Below, one piece after another: positions 49,311 to 57,600 of a stretch of DNA of 64,000 nucleotides. The position numbers and the translations under genes were made by a program. Every line of letters begins with the position of its first letter. The stretch's first letter is position 1. Below the pieces are notes generated by a model. It was not told the DNA's origin, did not search any database, and was given only the letters and a program-made list of their open reading frames with translations. This DNA is from Leptoclinus maculatus (Eukaryota > Chordata > Actinopteri > Perciformes > Stichaeidae), in the NCBI GenBank assembly GCA_032191485.1, contig JAVDOI010000003.1, positions 15,317,813-15,381,812 of the forward strand, in the 5' to 3' direction.

Positions 49311-50420
49311 CACAAGCGCCTTTTGTGGATGTAGGTATATAGGCTGTCCCTAAAGCCACGTGTTAGGGGGGAAACACAGGGATTATCGTCTGTGGCGTAA
49401 CTAACATGCACACCAGGTATTCTAGGACAAACACCCAATGCAAGCTCATTAAATCAGCATTTGGTGTATCCGCACAGGCGTTAACGACGGGCTCTAATCT
49501 CGGCGGTGACCTGCTCAAACTGTGTCACCGCCGAGCAGGGCTGAGACTCTGCAGAGGGGCGGCGGACGTGGCAGGGAGCTGGTGCTTTGACAAGACGCGT
49601 TTTATTTCAACATAGTAGAAAAATGCACTCGGCTTTGAATTTCGTCTCATCGCAATATAGTTTTACATCTGAAAGAATTTTCTCAACATAAGCACGTTAT
49701 TTTTATGTTATTTGTAATTTTCTTCGACGCGATTTGTGTTCCAAATCACAATATTAATTATTTTATGAATTGTTTATTTTTTTATTTTTCAGGCTTCGCC
49801 TGAGTGATTGTTTAACCTTTCTTCTTTATTTTAACATGCGACAACACGTATAATAGCAGATTAATAAAAGTCGTGCAGATTATATCAATATTGAAATAAA
49901 AATATAGCCTAAAAATCTGTGTTTTTTTTGTCTTAGATATAAGGCAGCGTATTAATCATATATCTAACTGATTTGGATTTATATGAAGGCCTACTTGCAT
50001 TCGACATTAATTAAAAAATCACATAAATTCACAAATTCAAAATAATCCTTTCACATATAAAAGACAAACTATGACTAATAAAGGCCTTATTTTCTACTTT
50101 GTGTGACACAGTCACTGAAAGCTGTAAACAGTTAAACCGAATATAGGGTCAATGAATTGCCAGCAAATACATTTAGAAGTAGGCATTAAAAACAAATGCA
50201 TAGGACGCTCAATTTGGACACTAAAACTAAATCTGTATTTTACAATATTCATATGTTAGATGACCGTTTCTATGTTGTTAAAATTAATCATTTGATTGCA
50301 ATCTCTATCATTTTAATTTTAAAACACGATTCTGTTTATTTTCGAAGATTTCGTTAGATATTGTCAATATTTTTATTTATGTTTTATTTTGTGGGCCTTC
50401 ACACATTTGTTGCAAAGCTT
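49311..50420. other. Intergenic, AT-rich
   Basis: From 49,620 to 50,400 the sequence is strongly AT-rich with many ATTAAT words but no simple repeat or gene. It could be matrix-attachment-like DNA; this is inference only. Confidence 0.45.
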
Positions 50421-50444
50421 TCGTTAGCGCGGCCTCCGCTGCGG

Positions 50445-50460
50445 CCGCCAGGTGTCGCTA
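50445..50460 (+). promoter_or_regulatory. CTCF-like motif
   Basis: CCGCCAGGTGTCGCTA matches the vertebrate CTCF core CCACCAGGGGGCGCTA at 13 of 16 positions by eye. It sits in a short GC-rich island at the edge of an AT-rich kilobase, 4.2 kb upstream of the meis2 start. Confidence 0.4.
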
Positions 50461-50709
50461 GAGGGCCGCATAATGCCTTTCCAGTCTCAGGGAAAAGCCA
50501 CAGTTACATTTGGTGTTGGCCTGCGCTCTCTCTCTCTCTCCCCCCCCACCCTCTCCCTTTACTAACCCTTTGACACCAGACTCTGAGAATCGGTGGAGGG
50601 GAAAATGAGGCTTTGGAGCTGAAGAATTTACAGTTAGTCGCGAAACTTTTACAAGTATTTGAGTTGCTCACTCCACTTTCTGAAACCCTATAGTCACATT
50701 TCACTGCGG

Positions 50710-50726
50710 GGGTCAAAAAGAGTTCA
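50710..50726 (+). promoter_or_regulatory. DR5 retinoic-acid response element GGGTCA-AAAAG-AGTTCA
   Basis: Both halves fit the PuG(G/T)TCA consensus, with the classical spacing of 5 bound by RAR-RXR. The second half, AGTTCA, is the same as in the well-known RARbeta2 element. It lies about 3.9 kb upstream of the start codon of meis2, a gene known to be retinoic-acid-inducible in mouse P19 cells. Confidence 0.5.
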
Positions 50727-51527
50727 TAGTCAGATGACTGAGGTAATGCTTTCTGCAAGAGGAAAACACTGAGGGAGCGAAGTTATTACAAACAAATCAC
50801 AGATAAAATCATCTAAAAACAAGGAAGGAAAGAGGAAAATCAAATGTAGTTTGTGAGCTAATTAAACGAGTGCAATCTGTTTCCTTCTTTATAGTTGGAA
50901 CAACGCAAATCTGCAATACTTTTATTTAGTGCAGAAGGTGGTTTATTTAAGCTATTTATGCATCAGCAGCTGCATTTCTTCTCATCTTCAAACTTGTGCA
51001 AAAAGCAGAAATAGACAGGCTGCAAGGTTGTTGCTCTCGGAGCCTCTCCAGTAGTCAGTCTATGATCCAGTCTTATCTCAGCGCCTCTATACATTAGCTC
51101 TGCTCATTTACATAATCTCAAATACTGAAGAGGGCCAAAGAAGAACAAAGTTACAAACAAGATTAGGGCGATTTTATTTGTTCCTACGGTTGAGCGCCAA
51201 TTGTTTCTCCAGGAGTGTTTAAGGTCACTAAGAGGATTTGAAGCCCGTTTCATATCAGTGATCTTTTTGAGGGAATTAAATCAACAATGCTTTTCTCTCC
51301 ATATTTAGCAACAAGACGTGTGTGTGTGTGTGAACAACGAGCCCTGCAGGGCAGCAGAGGGGGGAGAGGGATTGTAAATCCTGCGAAGAGTAAACAGAGG
51401 AGTGGAAGTTCAGTGCCGATGCTCGGTCGCATGCAGGCGGACCTGGTGCACCTTCAGGATGTGACATGCAGTGGATCTTTAGCCTGGTGATTGTCCCAGT
51501 AGTGTTTTCCTTGAAATGGATCCTCTA

Positions 51528-51545
51528 CCCCCCCCCCCCCCCCCC
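51528..51545 (+). repeat. C18 homopolymer
   Basis: Pure C run just upstream of the 51.6-52.3 kb enhancer-like block. Confidence 0.92.
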
Positions 51546-51589
51546 TAATGAATCCAAACGCAGCTGGCCATGTCCCACACGGACACCGA

Positions 51590-52330
51590 GAGCTTTAACC
51601 CTAAACTGACCTCAATTTGACACCACCAGATGAAATTTTACCGCCTGTTAATGCCATCCTCTGATTTTTTTTTATACGCGTAAGAGTTGTGTGCGCACCT
51701 GAAAAACCGTCACAACATGAAAGCCACTTGTAAGAAATCAAAAAGTCCTATAAAAGGTGTAATTGTCTGTGATAGGTGTCCTCCTGGAATAATCTGCCTT
51801 GTAAACGCGGTCAGGTTATAAACCGGGGATTTTAAGTTGGCACAGGTCTTGTTTACGGGGGAAATTAATTTTAATTACCTATTGAGTGAATGATGATTAA
51901 AATAGAATTAGAAAATTAAACACCGACTTGTGTAATGTCGCATCAAAAGCTGTTATTAAGCGAAATTAACATACTTCGCCACCTAAATGTTGTTAATGAC
52001 GATGTCGTGCGTTTATGGCTTCCATTAATTACTCAAATAAATAGTTCACAAAAGAAGGAGTTTAGAATTTCCACGTCGTTAGGAGTCGTTTGCTGGAAGT
52101 TTTATAGGGAAGGACGTGTTTCTGTGGAGCCGTACATTGGACACGCTTAATTAGCCTCTGCTATTTTCACACGCTCTTTCGGGTGTTTACATGCCTCTCC
52201 TCGGGGGCAAATCACATATTTCCACAATAAACGCGGTAAAGACCTGAAAGTACGTGTATAAAAATCGCTACAGCGTTTTGGGATTTTAGGATACTCTATC
52301 GTTCGCGTGAACGGCAGATTAAACATACAT
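51590..52330. promoter_or_regulatory. meis2: Candidate conserved non-coding block, proximal to meis2
   Basis: Contains GGGAAATTAATTTTAATTAC (51,859-51,878), GATGATTAAAATAGAATTAG (51,891), AAGCGAAATTAACATAC (51,957), TTCCATTAATTACTC (52,020) and CACGCTTAATTAGCC (52,142). No simple repeats. It is the densest run of homeodomain-type cores in the window, 2.3-3.0 kb upstream of the meis2 start. The open frame at 51,935-52,150 has no recognisable protein character. Confidence 0.45.
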
Positions 52331-53752
52331 GTGACAATATATTCTATATATTTTTTTAATAGTCCAACCTCAAAACTTTCCCCTTTACTGCGCCGCGAAA
52401 GGACGCGCGTTCACAACAAAGCGGTAGATACAGTATATAAGGTTTGTGCTACTTACCATGGTTGTCCAAAGAAGGAAGTTGACAAAAAAAAAGAAAGTCA
52501 AGCGGTTAGTGCACAAATCAATGTGAACGATAGTATTTAGCTCATGAAAATATCAGTCTTCAATAGCAGAGTCTGCCGGGCTGGTTGTGTTTACAGAGTG
52601 TAAGAGAGACTTGGAGACGGTGAATGCCTTGGCTCTCTGCGCACCGCTCTGCAGCTCCTTCCCGGGATATTGCACGTTGAAATGTCCACACAGCCGTTTG
52701 TCAAACCCTGCAGTCCTACACTTCCCACCCCCCTTTATGCCAACAAACATAACTGTTGTCACGGTTTCATTTATTGAATCGTTTTCCTTTTAAACGAGAA
52801 AGAAACTCCCTGCAATTTCTACAATCGACCTCAAGCAACTCTGTTTGGTATTTAGTTTGTTGGGAGAGTTTATTGACCCTCCAACGGTAGCCACAGCCCA
52901 TCTCCCTGAGCGTGTGTCTACCCTAATCCTAACCTGTGAATAATTAATTTCCACCATCAAAAATGTCACGGTTGCCATAAATGGAGCCTTTATGTGAGAA
53001 CCTATCAATACATCCATGATGCCATATTAGCATTGATGGAGCTAAATATTAAAGGGGATAGATGGCCTGCTTCTGTTTTGTGCGTAAAAGTGCTCAGGCT
53101 CCAAAAAGGGCTTCACTGCTATCGATGGCCGGAGCGTTGCTCCTCCTCTAAACTTCAATCTCCTCACATGATTGATGATCTCAGGGAGCTTTGATAATTG
53201 ACTACTCTGAGGTAAGGCACGGATTTCTATTAAGAGAGGGGATTGGAAGAAAGAAACATACAAAATTACTTTCTCCACAAAGCTTTTTTTTTTTCCTCTT
53301 GGAAAAGTTCATTCTGGGTTTAGAGGGGTGTCGTTTAATTTGCTAAAAAAAAAAAGAGCAGAGCAATAATTAGCTATAAGATTAGGAGGTATTAAGGAGA
53401 TATTAGGCACACAATCTCACAATCACAAACAGATCAAAAGTAAACATCATGCTCATATGTTAAACTCAGCATTCATAAGATGTCCTGAAGATGCTTTATA
53501 ATATCCAGTTTCAGTTATATCACTGAGGATGCATGGATAAAAGTTCAAAGGTTTACCTTTTGTTCATAGCACATTTTATCGTGCGTAAAAGTTTGCATGC
53601 ATCCCGCGTAAATCTGCTTTAAACTCAACTTATTTCACTCTGAATTATGATTCATGTGGTTGAATTCAGTCTGTGTTGTGTTTGATTGAACTCAGAGGAT
53701 CTGCAGCCAAAGTGTCCGCGCTGGGAAACCTTCTTCATTCAGCCTTCTCTGC
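52331..53752. other. Upstream flank of meis2, no gene seen
   Basis: Unique sequence. 52,900-53,260 (AATAATTAATTTCCACC; GCTAAATATTAAAGGGG) is a further possible conserved element. Open frames are short and unrecognised. Confidence 0.5.
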
Positions 53753-53792
53753 TTTTTTTTTTTTTTTTTTTTTTCTTCTTCTTCTTCTTTAG
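53753..53792 (+). repeat. T22 (CTT)5 tract ending in TAG
   Basis: A 38-base pyrimidine run followed by AG-G at 53,791. It is a microsatellite, but it also has the form of a very strong splice acceptor about 840 bases upstream of the meis2 start codon. Confidence 0.85.
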
Positions 53793-54331
53793 GTCTCTTC
53801 ACGGCGAAAAAAAGAATTGGGTGGGAGTTGGAGCTGTGTTGGTTTGGCTTTTACCCCCAGTGTGGAGTTGAAGCCGTCCCTGTGCCTCGCATATACTCTG
53901 CATATCACAAGATTTGGTCTCTCCTCTCTCTTTTCTGGAGCTGCTGTAGGACTGGCTATGGCCACCGCTACTTCCGGGATCCGTCATTTCATTCGCCCAC
54001 CGCTCAGCGCTGCGAACTGACTCTGTTTCTATAAGCAAGCTAGCAGCCAACCTGCCAACACTCGCTGACACTCACTCATCTCAGTCTCGCCAGATAGACG
54101 AAATACCTACGGGGGAAAGAAAGGAGAGATCTGAATCGCAATCTCTTAATTTCTACTGCTTTTTTCCCTTCTTTTTTTTTTTTTTTACAGTGATAATAAA
54201 ACAAGATAGCGATCTGGAGGCATTAAAGGAGACGCGGACTTGCGGGATGAAAACGGACTAAAAAGATTCGTCCTTCTCTTGAACATCATCACCAACCGTC
54301 ATTCATTCATTACCTTGACAACCTCTGGCTT

Positions 54332-54341
54332 TGATTGACAG
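54332..54341 (+). promoter_or_regulatory. PBX-MEIS composite site TGATTGACAG
   Basis: An exact match to the optimal PBX-MEIS/PREP heterodimer decamer: TGAT is the PBX half and TGACAG the MEIS half. It lies 290 bases upstream of the meis2 start codon, in the leader. The CAGCTG immediately after is also an E-box. Confidence 0.5.
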
Positions 54342-54359
54342 CTGGAGTGGCAAAAAGCC

Positions 54360-54410
54360 ATGAGACACGACAGTTTAGTTACATGCAGGTTGTTGATGGG
54401 CCGATTGTAA
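54360..54410 (+). other. Upstream ORF 1 in meis2 leader (16 aa)
   Basis: An AUG ORF encoding MRHDSLVTCRLLMGRL, ending TAA at 54,408-54,410. The -3 base is G? in no strong context (GCC before ATG, A at +4), so initiation would be moderate. It overlaps the start of upstream ORF 2 in another frame. A regulatory role in translation is inferred only. Confidence 0.35.
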
Positions 54411-54484
54411 CCTTCACTTTGGCGCATTTTTTCTTTTTTTTCCGTGGAAAGAGGGAAAACAAGAAAAATTGCAAAACTCCCTGA
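54383..54484 (+). other. Upstream ORF 2 in meis2 leader (33 aa)
   Basis: Starts MQVVDGPIVTFTLAHFF, continues through a phenylalanine run and a basic tail, and stops at TGA 54,482-54,484. The stop shares its A with the ATG of upstream ORF 3 (TGATG), an arrangement compatible with termination-reinitiation. Confidence 0.35.
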
Positions 54485-54519
54485 TGCTACGATCTCAACT
54501 GAACCACACTGGCGAATAG
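54484..54519 (+). other. Upstream ORF 3 in meis2 leader (11 aa)
   Basis: Encodes MLRSQLNHTGE and stops at TAG 54,517-54,519. This leaves 111 bases with no further AUG before the meis2 start codon, a spacing that would permit reinitiation at the main ORF. Confidence 0.35.
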
Positions 54520-54630
54520 GAGAAGTCGCAAAGTTGGTTGAAAAAGGAATCTTGCCTCTAAATCACTTTCTAAACGGGACTGGGATATTAAATATACGAC
54601 AGATTCAGGAGTTTATTGGAGCGCAGCCTG

Positions 54631-54642
54631 ATGGCGCAAAGG
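54631..54642 (+). CDS. meis2: meis2 coding exon 1 (MAQR)
   Basis: The start codon opens the four-residue MAQR that begins MEIS family proteins. The exon ends AGG before the donor GTAGGT at 54,643, in phase 0. The base at -3 is C and at +4 is G, so the start context is moderate. The same frame is closed upstream by a TAA at 54,589-54,591. The exon continues upstream as the 5' untranslated leader. Confidence 0.93.
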
Positions 54643-57600
54643 GTAGGTTTTAAATCTCCTACACTTACCTGTTCAAATCCACTGTAGGGAGGCACTCGTA
54701 TCGATAACCTCTTCTCGGGTGGTGGCAAACTCACAAAGTATTCATATCAAAGCTGCTATATTTGACGTTGCTTTTTTGCAGCGCCCCTGCTCTTCAAGCA
54801 AAGTGACAGCCTCTGCTTTTACCGACAGTCGTGGATCAGTTTCACAGGAGACTCCCAACTAATTCGCTCTTTTCACCCACCAAACTCTCTTTCGGGGAGC
54901 ACCATAAGTTCTAATGTTTTTGGTAAAGACAAACCGTTTATTATATATAATATGTGGCACTTTTCTTGCGCTGGCTACGGCGCATTTTCAAAGCTTATTA
55001 GAGCTCCTTTGCGTATATTCAAACCGAGACGGCATGCTTTTTTTCTGCACTTTTCACATTTGTTTAAAAAGTAACCGGGCAGCCCGCTGACTTTTGCTCT
55101 GATTCTATTCCCAGTACGATGAGCTGGCCCACTACGGTGGGATGGACGGAGTCTCGGCGTCGATGTACGGGGACCCGCATGCTCCCCGGCCGCTTCCCCA
55201 GGTCCACCACCTGAACCACGGACCGCCGCTGCACGCCAGCCAGCACTACGGAGCCCATGCTCCTCATCCAAACGTTATGCCCGCCAGCATGGGCTCTGCT
55301 GTCAACGACGTTTTAAAGAGGGATAAAGATCAAATTTATGGGTAAGGTTTGCATGAACCAAAACATGCGTGCAATATTTATTTTTTTACCCCTCGAAGTT
55401 TTCAGCTTTTCTACTAGTGAGTTTTGTTGGAGTTTCTCTCCCACCTCTAAATTCGACCGCAATTGTAGAGCTCCATTGTTGGTCCGAGCAGTTTTGTCCA
55501 TGTGTAATTATATACGCATTGTAGAAGGCATCATGAAGCCTGCAGTAAGTAAGAGTAAGCCTCGAGCATGAAATACAAGCTATAAAATAATATGGAAGCT
55601 CTCTGTTTACAGCCCAAGCTCTGAAGTCACAGACTACATGGGAATATAATTTAACAAAAACTATTTTTCAACATCACAACAGTTGTCCCACGTTATAACG
55701 TTTGCTTTAATATTACTGCCCACTATTAGATGTTGATAATTTAAATAGCTTTGACTCATTTAAACCTTGTCATTGCTGCCTGTAGAAAACTTCTCAAATG
55801 TTTTCAGATATTGTCTGCAGTAACACACACACACACACACACACTGCGCGTTACAACGCACCGTGTGTCTTTATAATTATACTTTCATCACATTATTCTC
55901 AAATAATGAAAGAAAACGTAATTAGACGTTGTTACTGATGAATGCAAAACTTAGAAAAAAAATGTTTCCAGACGTTGCTCACTAAACACACCTACTCAGA
56001 AAGTGCTATAATCCACAGTGTATCATTATAATCTGGGGTGTAGTGCAGAGTAAATCCTCTTCATCTCTTTTACTCACGGAATAGTTTACCTTCATGTTTT
56101 TATGTACTGACACGAATCTAAATCCCATAAATTAAAGAGCTGAAGGCAGTTTAATGAAGCCAAACGTTTGTTCTAGAAATAGCATTTTATTCTGAAATTA
56201 TAATTTAGCTTTTAAAATGTATTTTGCTGACTGTTTGTCTCACGGTGTTAATGGAACAGTATACTTCTTTTTAGTCACCTCTCCTTCGCTTTTAGAGCCA
56301 CAATTGTAATCGCAAAGCCCTCGGTGCTTCAGTACGTCTGTAGGGTAACTCTGCAAAAATGTATATTTCATTTCAAGTTTTTGTGCAGACTGTATAATTT
56401 CTCTAAACTCCCGTTGACTGCTTTAGAGTGCGTCAGTCTTGTTTTTTTGTCGAGTTTTGTGGACTTCTCAGCCGTTTATACTTTGCACTGCAAAAAATGT
56501 CAGTCTCAACATGGCGATTAATAACACATTGAGTCTAAAATCCTTACATTTCCCAAAACGACGAGTAAAATATCCCAGATGCGTGTTTACCCATGCGCCC
56601 AAGTCCAAACAGCTCCTAAAACGATTGTTGAATCCAGGTTTTATTGTTTTAGTTGCTGACAGTCCTGTTTTAAAACGCCGTCACTCGTTTAGAGAGGAGT
56701 GTGTAAAAGCTATGCAGCGGGATGAAAGTGAAATTATCTCATCCAACTGTGTTCTGTTTATAAATGTATAAAGAGACATTTTTAGAGCCGACAGATACGC
56801 AGGTTGGTCGGGACATTTTTTGCAGTGGGCATTGTGGAGCCGGTGTGCTGCTTGTTCTCAGGCTGTGTTTCCCCTCTTGCAGTCACCCTTTATTCCCACT
56901 GCTCGCACTGGTTTTTGAGAAGTGCGAGTTGGCGACGTGTACTCCGAGGGAGCCCGGCGTAGCAGGCGGCGATGTCTGCTCCTCAGACTCCTTCAATGAG
57001 GACATTGCAGTCTTTGCCAAACAGGTCAATTTCGAAATATTAAAAATACATATTTTTTGGATGTTGTGGCTGCGTCATGGCGCATAGTTTTCTGCCTGAT
57101 TCTTTTTTTTTTTCTTGCAATAAAAGTTTCCCTTGATATGATTAGCCCAATGAATAGTGTATGTTCGCTGCAGAATTTCCACTTAACACAAACTCATTAA
57201 TGATAATTTTTGTATTATCAGGTTACATTTCATGATAGAAATAGACGCACATCCCGCACATTTCATGCCAAACTAACTTTGACATTTGGTGTATTATTTT
57301 AGGTCCGAGCAGAAAAACCTTTATTTTCATCAAATCCAGAGTTGGACAATTTGGTAAGCGCACACTTTGACCTCTCTTGTCTCTCAATAATTGCCGCTTC
57401 GACGCGGTTATACTCTGCCTCGTTTTGGGATACTCTGGGGTGTCCGCAGCAGCACACACTGAACATATGATTTAAACTTCCGCACAGATGTCAGATGAGT
57501 TTTGAAGTGAAGCTGTGTGACCACATTTGCCGCTGTCAGTGCTCAGTCTTCTCATCTAAGTGACCCAGCTGACCAGTGTGTGATGACCAGAAATACAGCT

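Larger units (their letters stand above)
54030..54630 (+). promoter_or_regulatory. meis2: meis2 5' leader and possible core promoter
   Basis: The transcription start cannot be fixed from sequence alone. A TATA-like TATAAG lies at 54,030-54,035, so a start near 54,060 is possible. Downstream is a non-repetitive leader with three short AUG ORFs (54,360-54,519), a perfect PBX-MEIS decamer (54,332-54,341) and a T15 tract ending TTACAG (54,172-54,190) that resembles a splice acceptor. A 5' untranslated intron is therefore possible. Leaders of MEIS genes are long and well conserved among vertebrates, which fits the sequence character here. Confidence 0.45.

Noticed and set aside
54975..55271. 98-codon open frame on the - strand across meis2 exon 2
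   Set aside because: It is the antisense shadow of a GC-rich coding exon.
57561..57575. TGACCC-AGC-TGACCA as a DR3 receptor element in intron 4
   Set aside because: The second half-site does not fit the purine-G-K-TCA consensus.
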